Assembly: GCA_934202525.1 (NCBI GenBank)
Contig: CAKPYB010000031.1
Span: forward strand, 1-36,722
DNA: 36,722 bases
Origin: an uncultured Prevotella sp.
GTDB lineage: Bacteria > Bacteroidota > Bacteroidia > Bacteroidales > Bacteroidaceae
Direction of reading: 5' to 3'
Shown here: positions 14,676-24,300 of the stretch, one piece after another
How positions within the stretch are numbered: position 1 is the stretch's first letter
Layout of the letters: every line of letters starts with the position of its first letter
Made by a program: the position numbers and the translations under genes
Notes under the pieces: generated by a model
Seen by the model: only the letters and a program-made list of their open reading frames with translations
What the model was told of the DNA's origin: nothing
Databases searched by the model: none

Positions 14676-15860
14676 TTAATCTGGAAGCATCAACAAAGAA
14701 TCACCATAGCAGCCAAACATATAGCCATTCTTCACAGCCATCTTGTATGCCTCGTAAACCAGGTCGTAACCACCAAAGGCTGCGGTACTCATCATCAGAG
14801 TTGACTCAGGATGATAGAAGTTGGCTACGGCACAGTCAGCAAGTCCGAAATCGTATGGAGGGAAGATGAACTTGTTGGTCCATCCATCGAAAGCCTTCAT
14901 CATACCGTCGGTTCCGACAGCCGTTTCAGTTGCCTTCATCACGCTGGTACCGATAGCGCAGACGCGATGGCCGGCAAGCTTGGTCTTGTTAACCAGGTCG
15001 CAAGCCTCCTGACTGATCATCATCTGCTCAGAATCCATCTTGTGCTTGGTAAGGTCCTCCACCTCAATATCGTGGAAGTTGCCCAAACCGCAATGCAGGG
15101 TGATATAAGCCTCGTTGATACCGTTGATTTCCATACGCTTCATCAGCTCGCGAGAGAAGTGAAGACCGGTAGCAGGAGCAGTTACAGCACCCTCTACCTC
15201 AGCGAAAACACACTGGAAATCGTCCATATCATCCTCTGTAGCGTGATGATCCTCACGTGCATCGATAACGTAACGAGGCAGTGGAGCCTCGCCCAGAGCG
15301 AAGAGCGAACGCTTGAAGACATCATGACTGCCATCCTCATCATAGAGGAAACGGAGGGTACGGCCACGGCTGGTGGTATTGTCGATAACCTCGGCAACCA
15401 TCTCGTTGACATCATCGAAGAAAAGCTTATTGCCGATACGGATCTTGCGGGCAGGCTCTACCAATACGTCCCAAAGACGCATCTCAGGATTGAGCTCGCG
15501 GAGCAGGAACACCTCTATCTTGGCATCGGTCTTCTCCTTGGTACCGTAAAGACGGGCTGGGAAAACCTTGGTATTATTGAAGATGAAGGTATCGCCCTCT
15601 TCGAAGTAATTCACGATATCCTTGAACTGCAGGAATACTGGATTGCCATCGGCATCAACCATATCCTTGCCGTTTTCATCTTTCTTGTACATCTCGATGG
15701 TTTCACTCTTCTTGTGGAGAACCATAAGTCGGGACTCGTCGCGGCGAGTAATCTCGAATGTACGTTCACCGCTAGCTGTTTTTACCACGTGCTTTGCCTT
15801 ATGTGGATAAAGTGCCACCTGATCTTTTGGCAACTTAAAGTTAAATTGTGATAGCTTCAT
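14676..15860 (-). CDS. queA: S-adenosylmethionine:tRNA ribosyltransferase-isomerase
   Basis: A 394-residue enzyme that transfers the ribosyl part of SAM to 7-aminomethyl-deazaguanine in tRNA to make epoxyqueuosine. It starts KLSQFNFKLPKDQVALYPH (family: F.LP.ELIA..P). Conserved blocks include DTFIFNNTKVFPARL, TAPATGLHFSRELMKR, ITLHCGLGNF and the C-terminal FGCYGDSLLM. It is longer than E. coli QueA (about 356 residues), with an extra acidic stretch near residues 58-85 (MYKKDENGKDMVDADG) and another near 175-215. The start is 13 bp after the truB stop, so the two are cotranscribed. Confidence 0.95.
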   Translation of the reverse strand: MKLSQFNFKLPKDQVALYPHKAKHVVKTASGERTFEITRRDESRLMVLHKKSETIEMYKKDENGKDMVDADGNPVFLQFKDIVNYFEEGDTFIFNNTKVFPARLYGTKEKTDAKIEVFLLRELNPEMRLWDVLVEPARKIRIGNKLFFDDVNEMVAEVIDNTTSRGRTLRFLYDEDGSHDVFKRSLFALGEAPLPRYVIDAREDHHATEDDMDDFQCVFAEVEGAVTAPATGLHFSRELMKRMEINGINEAYITLHCGLGNFHDIEVEDLTKHKMDSEQMMISQEACDLVNKTKLAGHRVCAIGTSVMKATETAVGTDGMMKAFDGWTNKFIFPPYDFGLADCAVANFYHPESTLMMSTAAFGGYDLVYEAYKMAVKNGYMFGCYGDSLLMLPD

Positions 15861-15873
15861 GTTATATTATTTA

Positions 15874-16590
15874 TTACTTGGATGACTGAAGGCTGTCTTC
15901 GAGAGGCTGCTCATCAAGCCATTCCTGGAAATGTTCAAAACTGATGCAGTTTTCTACTGCGAAACTTCCTGCCTTGGTACGGCGGAGGGCGGTAAGATAG
16001 GCACCGCTATCAAGAGCCCTGCCGATATCACGGGCGAGGGAACGGATATAGGTTCCTTTGCCGCAAACCACACGGATGCTGGCGGTCTTCTGCTCATCGT
16101 TATAATCGGTGAGTTCTATCTCATCTACGCGCACGGTCTTCGGCTTGAGCTGTACCTCTTCGCCTGCACGACGCAAGGCATAAGCGCGGTCGCCATTCAC
16201 CTTTACGGCGCTGTAGGTAGGCGGAACCTGCTGAATCTCGCCCACAAACTGCTTGAGCGTTTCCTCCACCAGCTGGCGGGTGATATGCTCCGTAGGATAG
16301 GTGTGATTCACGCTGTGTTCCATATCATAGCTGGCGGTAGTAGCACCGAGCTGCAGGGTAGCTGTATACTCCTTGGTATGGGTCTGCAGCTGTTCTATCT
16401 GCTTGGTACATTTGCCGGTACAGAGCACCAGCACGCCAGTAGCAAGGGGATCGAGCGTACCGGCATGTCCTATCTTTACCTTAAAACCGAGTTTCTTGCT
16501 GAGCAGATAGCGTACATGCGCCAGGGCTCCGAAACTCGACATGCGATAAGGCTTGTCGATGGCAATAATTTCTCCTTTTCTGAAATCCAT
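15874..16590 (-). CDS. truB: tRNA pseudouridine(55) synthase
   Basis: A 238-residue enzyme that isomerises U55 in the T-loop of tRNAs. The catalytic block GHAGTLDPLATGVLVLCTGK contains the nucleophile Asp47. Other family blocks are KEYTATLQLGATTASYD, PPTYSAVKVNGDRAYALRR and CGKGTYIRSLARDIG. It lacks the C-terminal PUA-like extension seen in longer homologues, which is normal for short bacterial forms. It lies in the ftsX operon. Confidence 0.95.
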   Translation of the reverse strand: MDFRKGEIIAIDKPYRMSSFGALAHVRYLLSKKLGFKVKIGHAGTLDPLATGVLVLCTGKCTKQIEQLQTHTKEYTATLQLGATTASYDMEHSVNHTYPTEHITRQLVEETLKQFVGEIQQVPPTYSAVKVNGDRAYALRRAGEEVQLKPKTVRVDEIELTDYNDEQKTASIRVVCGKGTYIRSLARDIGRALDSGAYLTALRRTKAGSFAVENCISFEHFQEWLDEQPLEDSLQSSK

Positions 16591-16644
16591 ATTTAATATT
16601 TAAGCCTTGCCCCCCTGAAACAAGGGGACAAAGTATGCATTTTA

Positions 16645-17442
16645 TTATAATAATGAGCAGATGATGGTTACAGCACCAGCAATGGCACAATAGATACCAA
16701 AGTATACCAGTTTACCCTTCTTTACAATGTTGATCATCCATTTACAAGCCAGACAGCCCGAAATGAATGCAGCTACGAAGCCTACAATCATAGGGAAGGC
16801 ATCAATGCCGCCAAGAGCCTCTTCGCCCTTCAGACCCTTCAGAAGGTCGAGCAATGCCTCGCCCAGGATTGGAGGAATCACCATGAGGAATGAGAACTGA
16901 GCCATCTTCTCCTTCTTATCGCCCAGCAAAAGACCGGTGGCAATGGTAGTACCAGAGCGGGAAAGACCTGGCAATACGGCAAGCGCCTGACCGAGACCGA
17001 TGATGAAAGCATGCAGCGGAGAGATATTCTCCTTCTGACGTGGCTTGGCGAAATAAGAGAAGGTAAGGAGCGCTGCTGTTACGAGGAGCATACAGCCCAC
17101 GATAAGCAAGCCTGAACCGAAAACTGCTTCCACCTTATCCTTGAAGAATACGCCTACGATACCCACAGGAATCATAGAAATGACAATATTGAGGGCATAC
17201 TTGGTTTCCTCATTCATCTGGAACTTGAAGAGTCCCTTCAGGATCCAGTCGATTTCCTTCCAAAGAATAACCAGCGTACTCAGCACGGTTGCAACATGAA
17301 CCATGATGGTAAAAGTAAGGTTATCCTCTCCGTTGATGCCAAAAAGGTAAGCGCCGATAGCCAAATGACCGCTACTGCTTACAGGCAAATACTCTGTGAG
17401 ACCCTGGATGAGTCCCAACACTAATGCTTCAAACCAATTCAT
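16645..17442 (-). CDS. uppP: Undecaprenyl-diphosphatase
   Basis: A 265-residue membrane enzyme (BacA family) that dephosphorylates undecaprenyl diphosphate to recycle the lipid carrier for peptidoglycan and surface glycans; it also confers some bacitracin tolerance. The first motif, [14 protein letters not shown] (about residues 13-26), and the second, [15 protein letters not shown], are both intact. Around eight hydrophobic segments are visible. It lies in the ftsX operon. Confidence 0.95.
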   Translation of the reverse strand: MNWFEALVLGLIQGLTEYLPVSSSGHLAIGAYLFGINGEDNLTFTIMVHVATVLSTLVILWKEIDWILKGLFKFQMNEETKYALNIVISMIPVGIVGVFFKDKVEAVFGSGLLIVGCMLLVTAALLTFSYFAKPRQKENISPLHAFIIGLGQALAVLPGLSRSGTTIATGLLLGDKKEKMAQFSFLMVIPPILGEALLDLLKGLKGEEALGGIDAFPMIVGFVAAFISGCLACKWMINIVKKGKLVYFGIYCAIAGAVTIICSLL

Positions 17443-17528
17443 TGAATGAAATGTAAATTATTGAATGTTGAATATAGAAATAGATGGCATAACGCCCCTA
17501 TAAACTATTAACTATAAACTATTAACTC
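17443..17528 (-). repeat. Array spacer between the DUF3098 gene and uppP
   Basis: Read on the coding (minus) strand: AGTTAATAGTTTATAG units, a core GGGGCGTTATGCC, then ATTCAACATTCAA before the uppP start. It follows the same plan as the spacers at 8634 and 32078. Confidence 0.6.
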
Positions 17529-17756
17529 TTATTTGTCCTTCGGTTTGTGAATCACCGCATAGATGATAGAAAGGAAACCTATCAATGTTACGGTTGGTGC
17601 TACAACGATACGACGAGTGCTGAAAATATCAGTATCAAAAGTGTGCTCGTTAGAACCGGCGCCACTCATCAGCAGAAAACCGATGATGATAATCGCCATT
17701 CCGATGCCTAACAAGATAAAGTTCATCTTGTCGAATGCTAAATTCTTCTTATCCAT
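17529..17756 (-). CDS. DUF3098 family small membrane protein
   Basis: A 75-residue protein with two hydrophobic segments (about residues 12-30 and 52-68) separated by a short loop containing TFDTDIFSTRRI. The family is found in Bacteroidetes directly after ftsX and before uppP, as here, which suggests a role linked to the cell envelope or division; the function is not known. The TFDTDIFSxRRI loop is the conserved family feature. Confidence 0.85.
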   Translation of the reverse strand: MDKKNLAFDKMNFILLGIGMAIIIIGFLLMSGAGSNEHTFDTDIFSTRRIVVAPTVTLIGFLSIIYAVIHKPKDK

Positions 17757-17836
17757 AATTTAATGTTGAATGTTGAGTGTTGAATGTTGAATGTTGACAG
17801 CAAGATTGCTATAAACTATTAACTTTTAACTATTAA
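17757..17836 (-). repeat. Array spacer between ftsX and the DUF3098 gene
   Basis: On the coding strand: TTAGTTAATAGTTAAAAGTT and TTAATAG-type units, a core AGCAATCTTGCTGTC with a small hairpin (AGCAA-TC-TTGCT), then five TTCAACA-type units up to the ATG. Confidence 0.65.
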
Positions 17837-18715
17837 CTAAATCTTGTACAGGTCTCCTGCCTTCATCTTCAGGAACTTATTGACTGAGATGCAGGCGCAG
17901 AAGGCGGTGATGATGATACCGAAGAGGAAGACGGAGCCACCAGTGATGGCAAGTTCCTGCCAACCCAGCACATTCATCAGCTCCGGCTCGTGGAGCGACC
18001 ATGCATAGAGACAACCGCCCAGGAAACCATCTGCCAGCAATGCAGAAACAACGCCCACAAGCATAGCCTTGCGGAGGAACGGACGGCGGATAAAGCCCCA
18101 GGATGCACCTACCAGTTTCATCGTATGGATGGAGAAGCGGCGGGCATAGATGCCCAGACGAACCGTATTATTAATCAGCGAGAACGAGATGAAGGTAAGC
18201 AAGGCGGCAACAATCAGCAATCCGATACTGATCTTTGCCAACGAATTGTTCACCTGTTCTATCAGGTCGTGCTGATAAGTAACCTCGGTAACACGCGGAT
18301 ATGCCTTCAGTTCCTTGGCAATCCACTTCAATGAATCATTGTTCGCGTAATCAGCCTTCGTCGTAATCTCTATGGAAGGCTGGAAAGGGTTGACTCCGGC
18401 AAACTCGCTCGGGTTGGTGCCCAGATCACGGGTAGCCTCTTTCAGTGCCTCTTCCTTGGTGATATAAGTCAGCGTATTGACATAAGGTCTTGCATTCAGA
18501 CGCTTACACATCTGCAATCCCTCCGGATTAGTCATATCCTGTTCGAGCATCACCTGCACCACGAGATTCTCCTTCACATAGGAAGAGAGATTGCGTCCCA
18601 TGAGGACAGAGAAGATAACTAATCCCAACAAAATGAGCACCATAGCGGTACTGATACACAAAGTAATGACCTGCAATCCACGATGATTGCTTGGCTTATA
18701 TTGTTTCTTTCTCAT
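17837..18715 (-). CDS. ftsX: Cell division protein FtsX
   Basis: A 292-residue inner-membrane protein of the FtsEX complex, which links ATP hydrolysis to peptidoglycan hydrolase activation at the division site. It has one N-terminal membrane segment (about residues 18-38), a periplasmic domain (to about 160), then three membrane segments with the FtsX-type cytoplasmic element RRFSIHTMKLVGASWGFIRR. No ftsE is adjacent, which is common in Bacteroidetes. It is the first gene of a minus-strand operon continuing through DUF3098, uppP, truB, queA and folK. The promoter lies at 18772-18802. Confidence 0.92.
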   Translation of the reverse strand: MRKKQYKPSNHRGLQVITLCISTAMVLILLGLVIFSVLMGRNLSSYVKENLVVQVMLEQDMTNPEGLQMCKRLNARPYVNTLTYITKEEALKEATRDLGTNPSEFAGVNPFQPSIEITTKADYANNDSLKWIAKELKAYPRVTEVTYQHDLIEQVNNSLAKISIGLLIVAALLTFISFSLINNTVRLGIYARRFSIHTMKLVGASWGFIRRPFLRKAMLVGVVSALLADGFLGGCLYAWSLHEPELMNVLGWQELAITGGSVFLFGIIITAFCACISVNKFLKMKAGDLYKI

Positions 18716-18771
18716 TTTTAAAAATCTTTACTAACTTAAAACCAAAAGGGCACAATGACCCAAATTGTCTG

Positions 18772-18802
18772 CAAAGATACGCATAAACGAAGAGATTACA
18801 AA
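18772..18802 (-). promoter_or_regulatory. Promoter of the ftsX operon
   Basis: On the minus strand TTTG (18799-18802) and TATCTTTG (18772-18779) are 19 bp apart, about 57 bp upstream of the ftsX start. Confidence 0.7.
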
Positions 18803-18842
18803 ATAAAATTGCATTTATTTACATTTATTCAATTAATTAATC

Positions 18843-19015
18843 GAAGTTTCGTATGTGGTTTAAGCACAGGCAGAAGGCCCTAAAGTTCCAGAAGCAGCAC
18901 GCCCTGAAAGGGCAGAAGCTCCTAGCCCAGGGCATCGCCCTGGGCTAGGAGCTTCTGCCCTTTCAGGGCGTGTGGAGCCATCTTGTACGGCGCGTGGTGC
19001 CATCTTGCGAAAGTT
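18843..19015. repeat. REP-like palindromic element with a 36-bp perfect stem
   Basis: A shorter copy of the family, with ends GAAGTTTCG and CTTGCGAAAGTT. The centre is a perfect 36-bp inverted repeat, 18898-18933 against 18937-18972, with the loop ATC. It reads CACGCCCTGAAAGGGCAGAA onward and includes CTCCTAGCCCAGGGC. It lies between the ftsX promoter and the 3' end of the lpxA-like gene. Confidence 0.9.
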
Positions 19016-19021
19016 ACGTTC

Positions 19022-19060
19022 AAAAAAACAGGAAAAGGGCCAACCTCACGGCCAGCCCTT
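19022..19060 (-). terminator. Terminator of the efflux/lpxA-like operon
   Basis: On the minus strand AAGGGCTGGCC-GTGA-GGTTGGCCCTT forms an imperfect hairpin (19035-19060), followed by TTCCTG and seven Ts. Confidence 0.7.
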
Positions 19061-19151
19061 CACATAATAAGTAAAATTCAAATAGGTATGACTTGAATTT
19101 ACTAAATGAAAATTTACTATTCGGGATGGTAAATCCCTTTATGTACATTCA

Positions 19152-19934
19152 TTACATCTTAGTGATGACACCCTTCTCTGAACTCTCCAGGAACTGGATG
19201 ATGTTCTGGATCTCCGGGCTATCAGGCACCTGATCCTTGATCTGGTTGATAGCATCGAAGAGGGATGTCTGACCATGGAATACCAGTCGGTAGGCATTCG
19301 CAATGTGCTTGCGAACCTTCTCGGTAACCTCGGCTGCTTCCATGATGATGGTGTTAGGACCTGCATACTTCACAGGCTTTCCACCGGCAATGATATAAGG
19401 AGGAATATCCTTAGAGAAGGTGGTACCTGCCTGAATCATCGCCAAATCGCCTACTCGGGTCTTGGCATTCTCTACTACGGATGTTGAGTAGATGACACCG
19501 TTACCAATCACACAATCGCCCGCAATCTTGGTACCGTAACCGAATACGCAACCGTTGCCGATTATGGTATCGTGAGAAATATGGGCACCTTCCATCAGGA
19601 AGTTGTTGTTGCCCAGAACGGTCTTGCCGCCCTTATGGGTACCACGGTTGATAACCACGTTCTCACGGATGGTATTGTTATCGCCGATTACTACCTCACT
19701 CTCCTCACCTGTAAAGTTGAAATCCTGTGGGAGGGCAGCGATAACGGCTGCCTGGAACACCTTATTATTATTACCCATGCGAGTACCGTTCATGATGCTC
19801 ACGAATGGATAGATGGTACAGTTGTCGCCGATGACCACATCGTCCTCGATATAGACGAATGGATATATCTTGCAGTTGTCTCCAATCTTAGCCTTTGGAG
19901 AAACCTCTGCCTTTGGACTTATTATACTAGCCAT
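19152..19934 (-). CDS. LpxA-like left-handed beta-helix acyltransferase
   Basis: A 260-residue protein of hexapeptide repeats forming a left-handed beta helix, with a C-terminal helical part (EKVRKHIANAYRLVF), as in UDP-GlcNAc O-acyltransferase LpxA (first step of lipid A synthesis). His118 and His121 in GAHISHD match LpxA His122 and the catalytic His125. IPPYIIAGGKP matches the LpxA DVPPYV region. The usual LpxA block (GG...VHQF..IG) is replaced by IYSTSVVENAKTRVGD, so specificity may differ. It may be a second LpxA paralogue; Bacteroidetes usually keep lpxA next to the lpxC-fabZ fusion, which is not in this window. It lies 30 bp after the efflux outer-membrane gene and is probably cotranscribed. 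Confidence 0.75.
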   Translation of the reverse strand: MASIISPKAEVSPKAKIGDNCKIYPFVYIEDDVVIGDNCTIYPFVSIMNGTRMGNNNKVFQAAVIAALPQDFNFTGEESEVVIGDNNTIRENVVINRGTHKGGKTVLGNNNFLMEGAHISHDTIIGNGCVFGYGTKIAGDCVIGNGVIYSTSVVENAKTRVGDLAMIQAGTTFSKDIPPYIIAGGKPVKYAGPNTIIMEAAEVTEKVRKHIANAYRLVFHGQTSLFDAINQIKDQVPDSPEIQNIIQFLESSEKGVITKM

Positions 19935-19964
19935 AACTATAAACTATTAATTATTAACTATAAA

Positions 19965-21359
19965 CTACTTAGCTCCTCCACCCAATGCATAGTAGAGGTT
20001 AACCACTGCCTGCATCTTGTAGAAGTCATCAGCTACCTTAGAAAGCTGTACGTTGAGGAGTGAAGACTGTGCCTGGATGATTTCAAGGTAAGAGCTGCCT
20101 GCAATACCCATCAATTCCTTGGTAGATTCTACATTCTTCTCGAGTACATCGATTCGCTTCTGCTCTATCTTGCTCTTCTCATCAGAGTAGTTGTAGAGAA
20201 CAAGCGCATTGCTCACCTCGCTACCAGCCTTCAGCACGGTATTCTGCCAGGTGTTGTAAGCCTGCTCATACTGCATCTTAGCCACCTTCAAACCGGCAAT
20301 GATACGACCATTCTGGAAGATTGGCTGGGTAAGAGAACCTACTGCAGAGAGCAACCACTTGCCAGGGTTCACGATACCTGCACCACCAGAGTTGGTGAAT
20401 GCGCCTGTACCGGAGATGGTGATAGATGGATAGAACTTGCTGCGGGCGGTCTCTACGCCATAGAAGCACTGGGCAAGATTCATCTCGGCAGCGTGGACAT
20501 CGGCACGGTTGTTGAGCAACTGGATGCCTACACCGGTTGAGAAATTAGAAGGAAGACTCTGGTTATCCAACTTGCCACGGGCGATGCTATGTGCCTGGTC
20601 GCCGATGAGAAGACTCAGAGAGTTCTCTGTCTCACGGATCTGGCGCAAGAGGTCTGTCTTCTGAGTCAATACAGAATAGTAGTTAGACTCAGCTGACTGG
20701 ATGGCTGGTGTACGGTAACCCAACTTGAGATCATGCATCTTCTGCATCGTCTCCCAAGTTTCCTTGGTCAGACCTTCCATATTGTTAACCAACTCTACCT
20801 GCTTGTCGAGCATCAGCAATGTATAATACATATTGGCGATGTTGGCGATGAGGTTGGTCTTGACAGATACCTGATAGTCCTTCAACTGGAGCAGCGCCAT
20901 CTGGGCACTGCGCTTCTGAGAGAGCAGATTGCCGAAGAGGTCTACCATCCAGCTGGCTGTAACAGGCATCGTATAAGTCTTGGTAGCAGCGTTGCCGTCC
21001 CATGAAGCGATGGTTCCCTGAGGAGTGAAAGCCAGAGAAGGCACGAATGCCAACTTGGCACACTTCAACTGCTCTTCAGCCATCTTCACATTCAAAGCCG
21101 CATTGAGGAGGTTGACATTGTTTTCCAATCCCTTCTCGATGAGCGACTGAAGCTGAGGGTCGGTGAAGACACTGCGCCAAGGAATGTTGGCGAAGGTAGT
21201 AGTATCCTTTACTGCCAGAGTATCTGTAGCAGAGTTGACATCACGGACGATACCGCTGGTCTTCACGTCAGGACGCTCATACTTTCCGTAGAGAGTCTTG
21301 CAGCTGCTCAGAGAGAGCGCTGCGAGACCCAATATGATGATATTTAAATTCTTTTTCAT
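19965..21359 (-). CDS. RND efflux outer-membrane factor, TolC/OprM (NodT) type lipoprotein
   Basis: A 464-residue lipoprotein with a signal peptide ending LSLSSC, so the lipidated cysteine is Cys20. There are two outer-membrane-factor repeats: the first includes WRSVFTDPQLQSLIEKGLEN, the second LLNNRADVHAAEMNLAQCFY and KFYPSITISGTGAFTN. The coiled-coil segments expected of periplasmic helices are visible (for example QAYNTWQNTVLKAGSEVSNA). It would form the trimeric outer-membrane channel for the RND pump encoded just upstream (start 27 bp after the pump stop codon). Confidence 0.92.
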   Translation of the reverse strand: MKKNLNIIILGLAALSLSSCKTLYGKYERPDVKTSGIVRDVNSATDTLAVKDTTTFANIPWRSVFTDPQLQSLIEKGLENNVNLLNAALNVKMAEEQLKCAKLAFVPSLAFTPQGTIASWDGNAATKTYTMPVTASWMVDLFGNLLSQKRSAQMALLQLKDYQVSVKTNLIANIANMYYTLLMLDKQVELVNNMEGLTKETWETMQKMHDLKLGYRTPAIQSAESNYYSVLTQKTDLLRQIRETENSLSLLIGDQAHSIARGKLDNQSLPSNFSTGVGIQLLNNRADVHAAEMNLAQCFYGVETARSKFYPSITISGTGAFTNSGGAGIVNPGKWLLSAVGSLTQPIFQNGRIIAGLKVAKMQYEQAYNTWQNTVLKAGSEVSNALVLYNYSDEKSKIEQKRIDVLEKNVESTKELMGIAGSSYLEIIQAQSSLLNVQLSKVADDFYKMQAVVNLYYALGGGAK

Positions 21360-21386
21360 TGTTTCCTTTGAAGTTACATTGCGTTA

Positions 21387-24300
21387 TTACTTCTTCTCGA
21401 TACCTCTCTTGTCTTGAGCGGCATGGGCATACTGCTCCAACTCGGCAGCAACCTCCTCGTTCAACTCATCCTCAAACTTCATTGGAGTCAGCTTCTCCTG
21501 CAACCACTCAAAGACTGCGAAGAGAGCAGGAACCACGAAGATCTGACAGATAGTACCGATCAACATACCACCTACTGCGGCAGCACCCAAGGTCTGGTTA
21601 CCATTCTTACCTACACCTGATGCGAACATCAGAGGCAACAGACCGATAACCATCGCCAGAGAGGTCATCAGGATAGGACGGAGACGGGCACCGGCACCCA
21701 GGATAGCTGAGTACTTGATAGCCATACCCGTACGACGACGCTCGAGGGCGAACTGTACAATCAGGATGGCGTTCTTAGCCAACAGACCGATCAACATAAT
21801 CAACGAAATCTGCATGTAGATATCGTTAGAGTGACCGAAGAGGTTGGTGAAGATGAACGAACCTGCCAAACCGAATGGGATAGACAATACTACAGACAAT
21901 GGCAAGATGTAACTCTCGTACTGAGCACTCAAGATGAGGTAAACGAATACGATACAGAGTGCGAAGATCAGACCTGTAGAGTTGCTTGATTCAGCCTCAG
22001 AACGGGTCAGACCAGAGTACTCATAGCCATAACCCTCTGGCAATGTCTCCTTGGCAACCTCAGCAATCGCCTTCATACCGTCACCGGTAGAATAACCGCT
22101 GTTAGGAGTTACAGATACGTCCATAGAGGTAAACAGGTTGAAACGTGTGATGTTAGATGGACCATAAATCTTCTTCAGAGTCACGAACTCGCTTACTGGA
22201 GACATGGTGCCATCAGCACAACGAACGTAAATCTTGCTCAAATCATCTGGCTTCATACGATTCTCAGGACCAGCCTGAATCATCACACGGTAGAGTTTAC
22301 CGTAGGCATTGAAGTTAGATGCGTAGAGACCACCGAGGTAACCCTGCATTACGCCCAATACTGAAGATGGAGAGATACCAGCCTGCTTGGTCTTGGCAAC
22401 ATCTACATCTACCATATACTGTGGATAGTTAGGGTTATACTGAGTCTGGGCGGTCTGAATCTCAGGACGCTTATTCAACTCAGCCAGGAACTTCTTCACA
22501 TTGCCATAGAACTTGTTCAAGTCACCACCGGTCTTATCCTGCATAGTCATGGTAATACCATTCTGTACAGAGAAACCGGAAATCATAGGTGGAGCAAAGG
22601 CAAGAACCTGTGCATCCTTGATGGCAGCAGTCTGCTTGTAGATCATACCCAATACAGAAGTATACTCCATAGGGTTGACAAACAATGCCTCGATACCGCC
22701 ACCTGTACAAGCCTCCTTGATACGGTGGAAGAATCCACCCGGACGCTCCTCGAATGGTTTCAGCTTCACGATGATGGTACCCTGGTTAGAACCGGCACCA
22801 CCGATAAAGCTATAACCCATGATGGCGTTACGGGTTGCGATGGCTGGGTTGTTAGCCAGCATCTTATCCACCTGCTTAACTACCTCGGAAGTACGTTCCT
22901 GAGAAGTACCAGGAGCTGTAGAGATACAAGCGAAGATAGTACCGGTATCCTCATCAGGCACCAGACCCGTCTTGGTAGTACCCATCAGGGCAACCAGACC
23001 TACGATACTGACAGCCACGAGGCTACCTGCGATAATGCCGTGGTTGATAACCCACTTGACACCACCCTTATATTTATTGGTAATCTTCTCAAACTGATAG
23101 TTGAATCCAGCGTGGAAACGGTCTACGAAAGACATCTTCTTCTCATGACCCTCCTCGTGTGGCTTCAGCAATACTGCACAGAGCGCAGGAGACAGAGTCA
23201 ACGCGTTGATAGCCGAAATAACGATAGATACAGCCATGGTTACACCGAACTCACGGTAGAAGTAACCGGAAGTACCACCGATGAATGATACAGGAACGAA
23301 CACGGCTGACATCACCAATGTAATAGAGATGATGGCGCTGGAGATTTCGTTCATCGCATCGATAGACGCTGTCAAGGCACTCTTGTACCCCTGGTCGAGC
23401 TTGGCGTGAACCGCCTCGACCACCACAATGGCATCATCGACCACAATCGCAATAGCCAGCAGCAGGGCTGACAGCGTAAGCAGGTTGATGGAGAATCCGA
23501 AGATCCAGAGGAAGAGGAACGTACCGACCAGAGCCACAGGTACGGCAATCATAGGAATCAGCGTAGAACGGAAGTCCTGCAAGAAGATATACACTACGAT
23601 GAACACCAGTACCAGGGTGATGATCAAGGTGAAGATAACCTCCTCGATAGATGCGAACAAGAACTCGGTAACATCCATCAGGATGACATTCTTCAACCCT
23701 GGAGGATAACTCTTCTCCAGTTCATTCAACGTCTTCTTTACGTCGCTTGCAATCTGGGTAGCGTTGGAACCGGCAATCTGCTGAACCATACCCATCACGG
23801 CAGGCTGACCATCATTGAGCAGGTTGACATTGTACATCAAACCACCCAACTCTATCTTGGCAACTTCGCCCAAGCGAAGAGTCTGACCGGAAGTATTGCT
23901 CTTGATGAGGATGTTCTCATACTCCAATGGAGTCTTCAAACGGCCCTTGTAACGCAAGGTATATTCATACTGCATATCAGAACTCTCACCAAAGCTACCA
24001 GGGGCAGCCTCGATGTTCTGCTCTGCCAAAGCCTGAGAAACATCAGAAGGAACCAGTCCAAACTCCTTCATCTTCTCCGGCTTCAACCAGATACGCATAG
24101 AGTAGTTACGGGTAGAAGGGCTCTGCACATCACCCACACCATTGATACGCTTCAACTGAGGAATGACGTTGATCAGGGCGTAGTTGGTAACAAACTGGTC
24201 GTCGTAACGGCCATCGTCTGTGGTCAGAGCGAACATGATAACGTTAGAACTCTGACGCTTGGTTACGGTGACACCCACCTTGGTAACCTCGGCAGGCAAC

